The notes under the pieces: model-generated | Database searches by the model: none | What the model saw: the letters and a program-made list of their open reading frames with translations, nothing else | Told to the model about the DNA's origin: nothing | Part shown: one piece after another, positions 1-6,185 of the stretch | Layout: each line of letters opens with the position of its first letter | Position numbering within the stretch: position 1 is the stretch's first letter | Made by a program: the position numbers and the translations under genes | Assembly (NCBI GenBank): GCA_018677115.1 | Contig: JAHHOC010000268.1 | Span: 1-6,185, forward strand | Direction of reading: 5' to 3' | DNA from: Arenicella sp. | GTDB lineage: Bacteria; Pseudomonadota; Gammaproteobacteria; Arenicellales; Arenicellaceae | DNA length: 6,185 nt

Positions 1-200
1 CCACTCACCCTAACGCCGGCTTACCGAATGAGCTTGGGGAGTACGACCTTACCCCGGAAGAAATGGCCGAGCATATTGAGGAATGGGCACAACATGGCTT
101 CCTGAACATTGTCGGCGGCTGTTGCGGCTCAACTCCCGAGCATATTCATGCCATTGCTGATGCGGTATCGGACAAACAGCCGCGGCCGTTGTCACCTTAG
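1..200 (+). CDS. metH: Homocysteine S-methyltransferase module of split methionine synthase (3' end only)
   Basis: This is the C-terminal end (about 65 codons, first complete codon at base 3) of the homocysteine-binding domain of cobalamin-dependent methionine synthase; the start lies outside the window. The reading frame carries [19 protein letters not shown] and then [14 protein letters not shown]. The GGCCG motif (bases 114-128) holds the two adjacent cysteines (codons 120-125) that match E. coli MetH Cys310 and Cys311; with a third upstream cysteine they bind the zinc that activates homocysteine thiolate. The frame ends at TAG (198-200) after a short proline-rich tail, PRPLSP, at the position where E. 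coli MetH has the linker to its pterin domain. The next gene begins at the following base in the same frame and encodes the rest of MetH. I infer that this domain is made as a separate subunit that works with the downstream protein. Separate Hcy-module genes next to a shortened metH are known in other Proteobacteria, for example xanthomonads. Family identity is certain; only the natural or accidental origin of the split is open. Confidence 0.93.
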   Translation, partial: THPNAGLPNELGEYDLTPEEMAEHIEEWAQHGFLNIVGGCCGSTPEHIHAIADAVSDKQPRPLSP

Positions 201-203
201 ATG
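198..203 (+). other. In-frame TAG-ATG junction splitting metH
   Basis: The stop codon TAG (198-200) of the Hcy module abuts an ATG (201-203) in the same reading frame. Apart from this codon the frame is open from the window start through 2900. The sequence between the last conserved Hcy-domain residues and the conserved RLSGLEP of the pterin domain is about 23 residues, against about 15 in E. coli as I recall that sequence, so the break lies in a linker and damages no domain. No Shine-Dalgarno-like sequence precedes the ATG at 201. A second in-frame ATG at 234-236, just before RLSGLEP, has GAGG at 218-221 about 12 nt upstream. Termination-reinitiation, independent initiation at 234, or some UAG readthrough would all fit. 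Confidence 0.8.
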
Positions 204-2903
204 GCACACGGCAGCTTGAGGCAAGACACCAGCATGCGGTTATCCGGATTGGAGCCATTCAATATTGGTGAGCAATCTCTGTTCGTGAATGTTGGTGAAC
301 GCACCAACGTCACCGGGTCGGCCAGGTTCAAGAAGCTGATCAAGGAAGAGGATTATGAAGCAGCTCTTGAGGTAGCTCGACAGCAGGTGGAAGCTGGTGC
401 ACAGATCATCGACGTAAACATGGACGAGGGTTTGATCGACGCTGAGGCGGTGATGGTTAAATTCCTCAACCTGATGGCATCCGAGCCGGATATTTCACGT
501 GTCCCGGTGATGATAGATTCGTCCAAATGGGAGGTCATTGAGGCAGGTCTCAAATGCATTCAGGGCAAAGGCATCGTTAATTCCATTTCCCTTAAAGAAG
601 GCGAAGACAGATTTGTAGAGCAGGCCAAACTGGTCATGCGCTATGGCGCCGCCGTGATCGTGATGGCGTTTGATGAGCAGGGTCAGGCTGATACCAAAGC
701 CCGCAAGGTTGAAATATGCAGCCGGGCCTACCGGGTTCTGACCGAAAAAGTAGGCTTTCCACCTGAAGACATAATTTTTGACCCCAACATTTTTGCTATC
801 GCTACCGGAATCGACGAGCACAACAATTATGCAGTTGATTTTATTGAGGCAACCCGCGAGATAAAAAGTACTCTGCCGCACGCCAAGGTTTCCGGTGGCG
901 TATCCAATGTATCTTTTTCGTTTCGCGGTAATAATCCGGTCCGTGAAGCCATCCACTCGGTGTTTCTGTATCACGCAATAAATGCCGGCATGGACATGGG
1001 CATAGTCAATGCCGGGCAGCTGGCCATTTATGAAGATCTACCTGCGGAGCTCCGCGATAAAGTGGAAGACGTGGTGTTAAACAGGCACGATGATGCCACC
1101 GAAGCTTTGTTGGCGATCGCTAATGATTATGTCGGTGACGGAAAGCAGGCTGACAAAAAAGAAGATCTTGAATGGCGTACCTGGGAAGTTGAACGACGGC
1201 TGGCTCACGCTCTGGTGAAGGGAACGGCTGAATTCATCGAGGAAGACACGGAACAGGCACGCCTCAGGGCAGACAAACCGCTGCAGGTCATAGAGGGGCC
1301 GCTGATGGATGGCATGAATATTGTCGGCGACCTGTTTGGCTCAGGCAAAATGTTCCTCCCGCAAGTTGTTAAATCGGCGCGGGTTATGAAGAAAGCAGTG
1401 GCGCATCTATTACCCTATATCGAGGAACAAAAGCAGGTCGGCGATACCAACGGCCGCATCATCATGGCTACCGTGAAAGGCGATGTGCATGACATAGGCA
1501 AGAACATTGTCGGTGTGGTGTTGCAGTGCAACAACTTTGAGGTCATTGATCTGGGTGTGATGGTGCCGGCGGAACAAATATTAAAAGAGGCTATCGCCAA
1601 TAATTGCGACCTGATAGGCTTGTCCGGCCTGATTACACCTTCCCTCGATGAAATGGTGCATATGGCGAAAGAGATGCAGCGCCAGGATATACAACTGCCG
1701 TTGATGATCGGCGGTGCTACCACATCGAAAGTACATACAGCCCTGAAAATTGAACCTAATTTCTCCAATGACCAGGTAGTGCATGTACCCGATGCGTCGC
1801 GCGCCGTGGGGGTCGCGCAACATTTGCTTTCAGAGGAGAGCAAGTCCCAATTCGTCAGCGGTGTTCAGGACGAATATGAGCGTATCCGCACTGAACGGGC
1901 CAAGCACGGGAAAGTGCACAAAACGCTCGACCTGGCTGAGGCGCGCGCCAATCGGGTAATGCTCGACTGGTCGGCCTACACGCCGGAAAAACCGGCTTTT
2001 CTCGGAGTAAAGGCTTTTGCAGATTACGACCTGAGTCAATTGATTGAGCGCATCGATTGGACACCTTTTTTCAGTGCCTGGGAACTGGCAGGCCGATACC
2101 CGCGGATTCTCGATGATGAGGTCATTGGCGAAGAAGCCAAAAAAGTATTTGCCGATGCACAACTTATGCTGCGGCAGATCATTGATGAATCATGGCTGCA
2201 AGCCAGGGGCGTGATCGGCTTTTTTGCAGCCAACAGTGTGGGTGACGATATTGAAATCTACGCCGACGAAAAACGTGCTGATTTGCTGGAAACGTCGCAT
2301 CATTTGCGCCAGCAGGACAAAAAAAATAATACCCAGCCGAATTACTGCCTTGCCGATTATGTTGCCCCTAAGGAGTCGGGCATTCAAGATTATCTCGGCG
2401 CGTTTGCCGTCACTACCGGGCACAAAATTGAAACTAAAATTGCCGAATTCGAAGCGGACAATGATGACTACCAGGCCATCATGTTGAAAGTGCTGGCAGA
2501 CCGTCTGGCCGAAGCCTTTGCCGAACATATGCACGAGCGGGTACGCAGGGAGTTTTGGGGCTACGACAGTGGCGAGAAACTTGATAATGATGCGTTGATT
2601 CGCGAAAAGTACCGTGGAATCCGACCCGCGCCGGGATACCCCGCGTGTCCGGATCATACTGAGAAACAGGCCCTGTGGGACTTGTTGCATCCGCAACAGA
2701 ATGCAGGCATGACCCTCACCGAGAGTTTTGCCATGTTGCCTACTGCGGCCGTAAGCGGCTGGTATTTTGCACACCCCCAAGCCCGTTACTTCTCAGTACG
2801 CCGGGTGCAGAAAGACCAGGTGGAAGATTACGCCCGGCGCAAGGGATTCGATTTAATCACGGCCGAGCGGTGGCTGGCACCGGTTTTAGGTTATGACGTG
2901 TGA
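201..2903 (+). CDS. metH: Cobalamin-dependent methionine synthase, folate/B12/reactivation modules
   Basis: This protein transfers the methyl group of 5-methyltetrahydrofolate through cobalamin to homocysteine, giving methionine and tetrahydrofolate in the cytoplasm. Its 900 residues match E. coli MetH from about residue 340 to the end. The pterin-binding barrel covers roughly 20-290 (VNVGERTN near 30-36, MIDSSKW 104-110). The helical cobalamin cap follows (EGPLMDGMN from 365, then GKMFLPQV). The B12 Rossmann domain covers about 420-565, with GDVHDIG giving His430 as the lower cobalt ligand (E. coli His759), Ser475 (E. coli Ser804) and GGATTS at 504-509. The AdoMet-dependent reactivation domain fills about 570-900, with [10 protein letters not shown] starting at Arg808 (E. 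coli Arg1134). All modules except the homocysteine domain are present, and that domain is encoded immediately upstream. The start at 201 is the longest frame; ATG at 234 is a good alternative because it falls directly before RLSGLEP. The reactivation domain implies repair by AdoMet and a flavodoxin-type reductant. Confidence 0.96.
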   Translation: MAHGSLRQDTSMRLSGLEPFNIGEQSLFVNVGERTNVTGSARFKKLIKEEDYEAALEVARQQVEAGAQIIDVNMDEGLIDAEAVMVKFLNLMASEPDISRVPVMIDSSKWEVIEAGLKCIQGKGIVNSISLKEGEDRFVEQAKLVMRYGAAVIVMAFDEQGQADTKARKVEICSRAYRVLTEKVGFPPEDIIFDPNIFAIATGIDEHNNYAVDFIEATREIKSTLPHAKVSGGVSNVSFSFRGNNPVREAIHSVFLYHAINAGMDMGIVNAGQLAIYEDLPAELRDKVEDVVLNRHDDATEALLAIANDYVGDGKQADKKEDLEWRTWEVERRLAHALVKGTAEFIEEDTEQARLRADKPLQVIEGPLMDGMNIVGDLFGSGKMFLPQVVKSARVMKKAVAHLLPYIEEQKQVGDTNGRIIMATVKGDVHDIGKNIVGVVLQCNNFEVIDLGVMVPAEQILKEAIANNCDLIGLSGLITPSLDEMVHMAKEMQRQDIQLPLMIGGATTSKVHTALKIEPNFSNDQVVHVPDASRAVGVAQHLLSEESKSQFVSGVQDEYERIRTERAKHGKVHKTLDLAEARANRVMLDWSAYTPEKPAFLGVKAFADYDLSQLIERIDWTPFFSAWELAGRYPRILDDEVIGEEAKKVFADAQLMLRQIIDESWLQARGVIGFFAANSVGDDIEIYADEKRADLLETSHHLRQQDKKNNTQPNYCLADYVAPKESGIQDYLGAFAVTTGHKIETKIAEFEADNDDYQAIMLKVLADRLAEAFAEHMHERVRREFWGYDSGEKLDNDALIREKYRGIRPAPGYPACPDHTEKQALWDLLHPQQNAGMTLTESFAMLPTAAVSGWYFAHPQARYFSVRRVQKDQVEDYARRKGFDLITAERWLAPVLGYDV

Positions 2904-2964
2904 GGCAGATTTCATCTCTGGCGGCTAAGGGTGTAGCATGTATTCAACCAACATCCGGAACATC

Positions 2965-2971
2965 GAGAGGA
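2965..2971 (+). promoter_or_regulatory. Ribosome binding site of the six-cysteine protein gene
   Basis: GAGAGGA lies just upstream of the ATG at 2976; the GAGG core (2967-2970) is 5 nt from the start. It fixes the start and is the clearest Shine-Dalgarno sequence on the plus strand of the window. Confidence 0.7.
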
Positions 2972-2975
2972 CACA

Positions 2976-3350
2976 ATGAATAGAATCTGTTTTGCCCTGA
3001 TACTATGTGTACTGAGCGTACCCGCAGTTGCTGAGCTGGATCAAGCCACGGCCAGAATGTGCGAAAAAATTAAAACCTGCAGTCTGGCGGAGATTGAGAA
3101 ACAGGACCTGCCTGCAGAAATGGCGGCGATGATGACGGCCATGTTTGATGGAATGTGCGTAACATGGGTTAAGCCCTTTGCACAGACACTGGGTGATGCC
3201 GGATTGGAGAAAAAAGCCGAAGCCTGTATCGACTCCATGGTCGCGCAAAGTTGTGAGACGCTGATGCAGTCTGAAGGAGATTTTACTTCACCGGAATGTG
3301 AGGAATTTCAACAGGCAGCGGATGATGCCGGGGTTGACTTGGAGAGTTAG
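2976..3350 (+). CDS. Small exported six-cysteine protein, function unknown
   Basis: I do not recognise this 124-residue protein. The N-terminus is a clear signal peptide: a basic MNR, a hydrophobic stretch (residues 4-15) and a likely signal peptidase I site after PAVA (cut between Ala19 and Glu20). The mature part of about 105 residues is acidic and apparently helical, with methionine-rich MAAMMTAMFDGM near 49-60. It has six cysteines (29, 35, 61, 84, 93, 108), an even number that would suit three disulfides in the periplasm. No lipobox is seen, because the signal-peptide cysteines (5, 11) are not placed for lipidation, and there is no second membrane segment. The start is supported by GAGAGGA upstream. 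The gene is 72 nt after metH and 9 nt before tesB, so co-transcription with tesB is likely, but that does not tell its role. Metal binding or a disulfide-stabilised helical bundle are guesses only. Confidence 0.85.
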   Translation: MNRICFALILCVLSVPAVAELDQATARMCEKIKTCSLAEIEKQDLPAEMAAMMTAMFDGMCVTWVKPFAQTLGDAGLEKKAEACIDSMVAQSCETLMQSEGDFTSPECEEFQQAADDAGVDLES

Positions 3351-3359
3351 GCCCGATTG

Positions 3360-4202
3360 ATGGCAAATCAGCCCAAACGACTCAGCGGCTTGCTCGATTT
3401 TATGAGTGTAGAGCAACTCGATCGGGATCTGTATCGTGGCCAGAGCCGCGACCTGAAAACCGGTCAGGTGTACGGCGGCCAGGTTTTAGGCCAGGCCATA
3501 AAGGCGGCGCTGCAAACCGTAGATCCCGAACGCCATATACGTTCTGCGCATGCCTACTTCCTGCTCAAAGGTGATGTTGGTGCGCCAATTATTTATGAAG
3601 TGGACCGCAGCCTGGATGGCGGCAGTGTGTCTTCCCGACGTGTTGTGGCGGTGCAGCACGGCAAACAGATTCTGCACCTGTCAGCCTCATTTCATAAAGA
3701 AGAAAAAGGTCTCGACTACAAACCTGAAGCGGATATCCCGGTAGATGTGCTGGAAGCTGCATTGTCACAGGATTTGCCCAGCGTTTTACATTTTCAAGCG
3801 CAGTATCTCGATGTTTACTATCTGAGTGACGGAGAAACGACCCACCCCGGGGCTATGCAGCTGTGGATTAAAACCAAGGAAAAAATGCCCGATGACCGCG
3901 AGGCACATAACTCGGTATTGGCTTATATATCCGATATGGGCTTATTGCATTCCACGCTCGTACCACACGGTCTGCACAATAAAGGCACACCGGGAAACCG
4001 TGGCGTAATTATGGCTTCGATCGATCACGCTATATGGTTTCACCGGCCGTTTCGTGCCGATGAATGGTTTTTTTATGATTGCCATGTGATTTCTACCGGC
4101 GGCGGTCGGGGTTTAGCGCAGGGTCGTTTGTATACCCGCGATGGAACTTTGTTCGCTTCAACCTGCCAGGAAGGCCTGCTGCGTATTCCACGTCAAAAGT
4201 AA
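3360..4202 (+). CDS. tesB: Acyl-CoA thioesterase II
   Basis: TesB hydrolyses medium- and long-chain acyl-CoA to free fatty acid and CoA in the cytoplasm. The 280 residues fit the family (E. coli TesB about 286) and form a double hot-dog fold. The N-terminal half has LYRGQSRDL (24-32), VYGGQVLGQA (37-46), HAYFLLKGD (64-72) and SRRVVAVQ (92-99). The C-terminal half has SDMGLL, ASIDHAIWFHRPF and STCQEG. The catalytic set of E. coli TesB (Asp204, Thr228, Gln278) corresponds here to Asp192, Ser220 and Gln270, so Ser replaces Thr, a mild change that keeps the hydroxyl. There are four more residues between Asp192 and Ser220 than in E. coli. I chose ATG at 3360; a TTG at 3357 would add one residue. 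The Shine-Dalgarno signal is weak (TTAGG at 3347-3351), so translation may be coupled to the upstream gene, which ends 9 nt before. The 3' end overlaps the convergent kinase gene by 10 nt. Confidence 0.95.
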   Translation: MANQPKRLSGLLDFMSVEQLDRDLYRGQSRDLKTGQVYGGQVLGQAIKAALQTVDPERHIRSAHAYFLLKGDVGAPIIYEVDRSLDGGSVSSRRVVAVQHGKQILHLSASFHKEEKGLDYKPEADIPVDVLEAALSQDLPSVLHFQAQYLDVYYLSDGETTHPGAMQLWIKTKEKMPDDREAHNSVLAYISDMGLLHSTLVPHGLHNKGTPGNRGVIMASIDHAIWFHRPFRADEWFFYDCHVISTGGGRGLAQGRLYTRDGTLFASTCQEGLLRIPRQK

Positions 4203-5023
4203 ACGTCAAACTCCATAGCGAGTGACTGTAAACGATCGTGCTTGGCTTCGAGACGGTCCCAGCAATTCCCGCCTTCTCTTTGCAGATGCCAGAGCATATC
4301 CAGCCACAAAACAGCGCACTGGGCGATTGAGCATATTGGCTGCCAGGCCTGATGGGCTAAGTACCCATCATACTGACCGATGAAACGGTCAATCCCTGCC
4401 TGATCCAAGCCATGGTAGACAATGACTGAAGCCAGATCCCACCAGGGGTTATTTGGCTGTGCAAATTCCCAGTCGATAAATACGCAGCGCTCAGCGTCCA
4501 ACAGGCAGTTTTCACTTACCAGATCATTGTGACAGAAGACCGGCGGAGTGCTGTCGTCCACAAAGCGCTGCAGTAACGGACGCAGCGATTCATGCAGCTT
4601 CGCTGCCTGTAGATCAGGTTCCTGCAAGTAACTATCGCAATGCTGCAGTAAGTCAAAACGTCCAGAGGCATAATCATCGGGTACTGGCTGCGTGTGCAGA
4701 TATCGTAAGCTAGCGGCGATAGCGCGGGTATCACCGGGCGCGGGCCGTTTGGTCAAATACTGCATTACTGCGTAGCTGGAGTCTGCGGCCGCAAATACAA
4801 TTTCCGGGGCGAGTTGTAATTTTGCCGCCCACTGCTGGGTTGCGATGGCCTGGTTAGCGGGCTGTGCGAACAACTTAATAACCCAAGGTTGCCCCGCAGC
4901 ACTGATCAGCCACGCTTGATTGTTGAGGCCATCATGAAACGGCCGCACCACATCTGGTTTTGCCGACAGCGGCCATGACGCCCAATCCATTAACGCGTTT
5001 TGTAGTTCTTCAGGAAGTTGCAT
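4193..5023 (-). CDS. APH/choline-kinase-fold phosphotransferase, probable thiamine kinase
   Basis: This 276-residue protein belongs to the aminoglycoside phosphotransferase/choline kinase superfamily. Visible are a nucleotide loop region GLNNQAWLI (32-40), an ATP-binding Lys50 in WVIKL, the catalytic loop CHNDLVSEN (164-172; His165, Asp167, Asn172 as in HxDxxxxN) and the metal-binding IDWEFA (183-188; Asp184), close to the IDWEYA I recall in E. coli ThiK. All residues needed for kinase activity appear present. The family acts on small hydroxylated substrates such as choline, aminoglycosides or thiamine. I infer thiamine, giving thiamine monophosphate, because the gene is last in an operon with a PnuC-type permease and a thiamine-binding-like protein; the sequence alone does not prove the substrate. 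The start overlaps the permease gene by 14 nt and has no clear Shine-Dalgarno, which points to translational coupling. Phosphorylation would trap vitamin brought in by a permease that only equilibrates it. Choline kinase-like or other substrates remain possible. Confidence 0.85.
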   Translation of the reverse strand: MQLPEELQNALMDWASWPLSAKPDVVRPFHDGLNNQAWLISAAGQPWVIKLFAQPANQAIATQQWAAKLQLAPEIVFAAADSSYAVMQYLTKRPAPGDTRAIAASLRYLHTQPVPDDYASGRFDLLQHCDSYLQEPDLQAAKLHESLRPLLQRFVDDSTPPVFCHNDLVSENCLLDAERCVFIDWEFAQPNNPWWDLASVIVYHGLDQAGIDRFIGQYDGYLAHQAWQPICSIAQCAVLWLDMLWHLQREGGNCWDRLEAKHDRLQSLAMEFDVYF

Positions 5024-5618
5024 GCATATGGTGTTGGCGCCAATTCATATAGCCGAACACAGCAATGATTGTGTAAGCGAGGAAAAGCAGCGCATATAAA
5101 AATAATCCGCGCTCCAGGTACAACCAGATTGAAACTGTATCGATGACAATCCAGTAGAGCCAGTTCTCCAGTATTTTACGCGCCACCATCCACGTCGTCA
5201 GCACGGCAGACCAGGTGGTGAAGGAGTCGGCATAGGGCAAAGCAGCCTCAGTAGAGGCGCTCAACGTTGCGCCGCTTAAAAGTGTCATCAGCATGATTCC
5301 TGCTATCGCCAACAGGTGATGTTTTTTATTCCATGAGCTGATCTGCAGCTTTGCGTCGTCACGGCCCCCGTATTGCCAATGCCACCAGCCATACATTGCC
5401 ATTATTAGATAATAGACGTTAAGGGCGGACTCCATGAACAGGTTCACATCCCAAAAAACAAAGATAGCTGTAGCGGTACCGATCAGGGCAGCGGGCCAGC
5501 ACCAGATATTTTCCCGCGCAGCAAGAATTATATAGGCCAGACCGGCCAGCACCGAGATGAATTCAAGCTTAGAGGTGGCCTGCCAGGCTTCGCTGACAGC
5601 CAGCAGGATGTCAGTCAT
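5010..5618 (-). CDS. pnuT: PnuC-family vitamin permease, probable thiamine transporter PnuT
   Basis: This 202-residue inner-membrane protein has about seven hydrophobic segments (roughly 18-35, 38-56, 62-80, 101-120, 133-150, 151-168, 172-192), as in PnuC proteins. Family motifs include LEFISVLAGLAYIILAAREN (18-37), followed by WCWP, then LNVYYLIMAMYGWWHW (66-81) and TTWMVARKILENWLYWI (141-157). PnuC carries nicotinamide riboside, PnuX riboflavin and PnuT thiamine, all by facilitated diffusion with metabolic trapping. I favour thiamine because the neighbours are a YkoF-like protein and an APH-fold kinase; a nicotinamide riboside system would be expected beside NadR or another P-loop kinase. 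The ATG overlaps the end of the upstream gene by 8 nt, with GAAGG (5626-5622) only 3 nt before it, a rather short spacing. The histidine-rich C-terminal tail, RQHHMHATS, lies within and next to the overlap with the kinase gene. PnuC superfamily is sure, substrate is inferred. Confidence 0.9.
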   Translation of the reverse strand: MTDILLAVSEAWQATSKLEFISVLAGLAYIILAARENIWCWPAALIGTATAIFVFWDVNLFMESALNVYYLIMAMYGWWHWQYGGRDDAKLQISSWNKKHHLLAIAGIMLMTLLSGATLSASTEAALPYADSFTTWSAVLTTWMVARKILENWLYWIVIDTVSIWLYLERGLFLYALLFLAYTIIAVFGYMNWRQHHMHATS

Positions 5619-5877
5619 AACCCTTCAGTTCGCGAGCATCTCCCTGCAGGTATTTGCAGACGAACACTATCTTGCCGTATTTCTCCATTGAGTGCAGCAT
5701 GGCCCGGTCAATCAATTGCGTAACCGCCGCATATTCTCCAAACACCCGCGTGCTCATATTGGAGCTACGAACTTCGATCTCGCCTTTATCGGCATTGAGC
5801 TCTGATAAAAAATCCTTGATCTTAATTTTGTAGTCTTCCTGCAACGGGTACATGCTTATTTCAACGGATAATTTCAT
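5611..5877 (-). CDS. YkoF/MTH1187-like small thiamine-binding protein
   Basis: This 88-residue protein has no signal peptide or membrane segment, so it should be cytoplasmic. It resembles the single-domain MTH1187/YkoF-like family (ferredoxin-like fold): the N-terminal strand has the typical VEISMYPL (5-12), then a helix (KIKIKDFLSELN), a strand pair around MSTRVFGEY (41-49), a second helix (AAVTQLIDRAMLHSM) and a last strand, GKIVFVCKYLQGD. In Bacillus YkoF binds thiamine or hydroxymethylpyrimidine and sits with the YkoEDC transporter; single-domain relatives usually assemble into tetramers. Here it lies between a TonB-dependent receptor and a PnuT-like permease, which supports a role as a thiamine binder, buffer or transport partner. 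It starts 2 nt after the receptor stop, with GGAG about 8 nt upstream, and its stop overlaps the permease start. The family call rests on motif resemblance that I could not test with a profile search; the biochemical role is inferred. Confidence 0.78.
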   Translation of the reverse strand: MKLSVEISMYPLQEDYKIKIKDFLSELNADKGEIEVRSSNMSTRVFGEYAAVTQLIDRAMLHSMEKYGKIVFVCKYLQGDARELKGYD

Positions 5878-5879
5878 GA

Positions 5880-6185
5880 CTAAAACTCCATGCTGGCTTT
5901 AATCCCCAGTACACGGGGAGCAGCGAACTGGTTATAGGGTTCAATCTGGTAAAACTTGCGCGGGTCATTACCAAAGCTGCCAAACCCGCGTGTAGCGATC
6001 AATTCATTATTAATATTCTTACCGTATACTGCCACTTGCCAGTTGTCCCGCTCATAGGCCAGTTCCACATTAAACAATTGGTAGGCTTCGGATTTTGTGT
6101 CATGGCGTTCGGAGAAGAAAAACTCGTCCTTACCCTCGACTGAGCCGCTGAGCCGCCAATTCTGCGCCAGTACATAATCCATACC
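5880..6185 (-). CDS. TonB-dependent outer-membrane receptor, C-terminal end (probable thiamine receptor)
   Basis: Only the last 101 residues lie in the window; the gene continues beyond its right edge. The fragment reads as alternating amphipathic strands and turns of a TonB-dependent beta-barrel: WRLSGSVEGKDEFFFSERHD, AYQLFNVELAYERDNWQVAVYGKNINNELI (given here as its two strand pieces AYQLFNVELAY and WQVAVYGKNI), then FAAPRVLGIKASMEF at the end. The N-rich turn after VYGKNI and the final APRVLGIKASMEF with a terminal phenylalanine are typical of this family, the last aromatic residue serving as the barrel-assembly signal. Substrate specificity cannot be read from this end. Position at the head of a run of PnuT-like and thiamine-binding-like genes suggests thiamine or a phosphorylated or precursor form. 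Any promoter or TPP riboswitch of the operon would be upstream of this gene, outside the window. Confidence 0.87.
   Translation of the reverse strand, partial: GMDYVLAQNWRLSGSVEGKDEFFFSERHDTKSEAYQLFNVELAYERDNWQVAVYGKNINNELIATRGFGSFGNDPRKFYQIEPYNQFAAPRVLGIKASMEF
5886..5890 (-). promoter_or_regulatory. Ribosome binding site of the YkoF-like gene inside the receptor's last codons
   Basis: On the minus strand TGGAG (5890-5886) precedes the ATG at 5877 by 8 nt and lies within the last two sense codons of the receptor gene. It supports the short 88-residue start and shows that translation of this gene is tied to the upstream one. Confidence 0.6.

Noticed and set aside
49..258. Minus-strand open frame opposite the metH junction
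   Set aside because: It is opposite the conserved GGCCG coding sequence, has no family resemblance, and is a shadow of metH.
495..974. 159-codon minus-strand open frame inside metH
   Set aside because: The plus strand is highly conserved MetH pterin-domain sequence throughout; the reverse frame shows no domain and no ribosome binding site.
2190..2780. 196-codon minus-strand open frame opposite the MetH reactivation domain
   Set aside because: Long but opposite strongly conserved AdoMet-domain sequence, with no recognisable motif; chance open frame.
2904..2975. Promoter or terminator between metH and the six-cysteine gene
   Set aside because: A -10-like TAGCAT at 2934-2939 has two mismatches and only a poor -35 (TTCATC); the small AGAT-TTC-ATCT pairing has no T-run. 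Neither is strong enough to call.
3357..3359. TTG as the start of tesB
   Set aside because: It is directly followed by ATG at 3360, which is the more usual initiation codon and equally well placed.
4203..4260. Bidirectional terminator after tesB
   Set aside because: No GC-rich inverted repeat with flanking T or A tract was found, and the region is coding on the minus strand.
4193..5023. Aminoglycoside resistance gene
   Set aside because: The fold is shared, but the IDWEFA motif and the vitamin-transport operon context fit a metabolic kinase, and there are no mobile-element marks.
5010..5618. Nicotinamide riboside transporter PnuC in the strict sense
   Set aside because: The superfamily fits, but no NadR, riboside kinase or NAD gene is nearby, whereas a thiamine-binding-like protein and an APH-fold kinase are; kept only as an alternative.

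Overview
The window looks like ordinary chromosomal DNA of a gammaproteobacterium, probably aquatic or marine. The grounds are a MetH very close to the enterobacterial protein along its whole length, an E. coli-type TesB, and a TonB-dependent receptor, which implies a Gram-negative outer membrane. Base composition is near 50% GC and looks even. I see no insertion sequence, phage gene, CRISPR array, tRNA or rRNA. The genus assignment is not possible from this window.

Layout. Plus strand, 1-4202: the 3' end of a gene for the homocysteine-binding, zinc-containing module of cobalamin-dependent methionine synthase (MetH), directly followed by a second reading frame for the folate, cobalamin and reactivation modules. 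A single in-frame TAG separates them, so MetH is encoded as two polypeptides (or is broken by one stop). Next come a small exported six-cysteine protein of unknown function and tesB (acyl-CoA thioesterase II). Minus strand, 6185-4193, reading leftward: the C-terminal end of a TonB-dependent receptor, a small YkoF/MTH1187-like thiamine-binding protein, a PnuC-family permease (PnuT-like) and an APH/choline-kinase-fold phosphotransferase. These four are packed with a 2-nt gap, an 8-nt overlap and a 14-nt overlap, so they almost certainly form one operon. The two gene blocks converge, and the last codons of tesB and the kinase overlap by 10 nt.

How the genes work together. The minus-strand operon reads as a complete thiamine-salvage route: the receptor brings the vitamin across the outer membrane, the PnuT-like permease carries it across the inner membrane, and the kinase phosphorylates it so that it stays in the cell. 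The small protein probably binds thiamine or its pyrimidine part in the cytoplasm. The substrate is inferred from the gene combination rather than read from any one sequence. The plus-strand block joins B12-dependent methionine synthesis to an apparently unrelated hypothetical-tesB pair.

The most interesting points are the TAG-ATG split of metH and the thiamine operon, which pairs a YkoF-like protein with a PnuT permease instead of the ABC/ECF-type transporter known in Bacillus.
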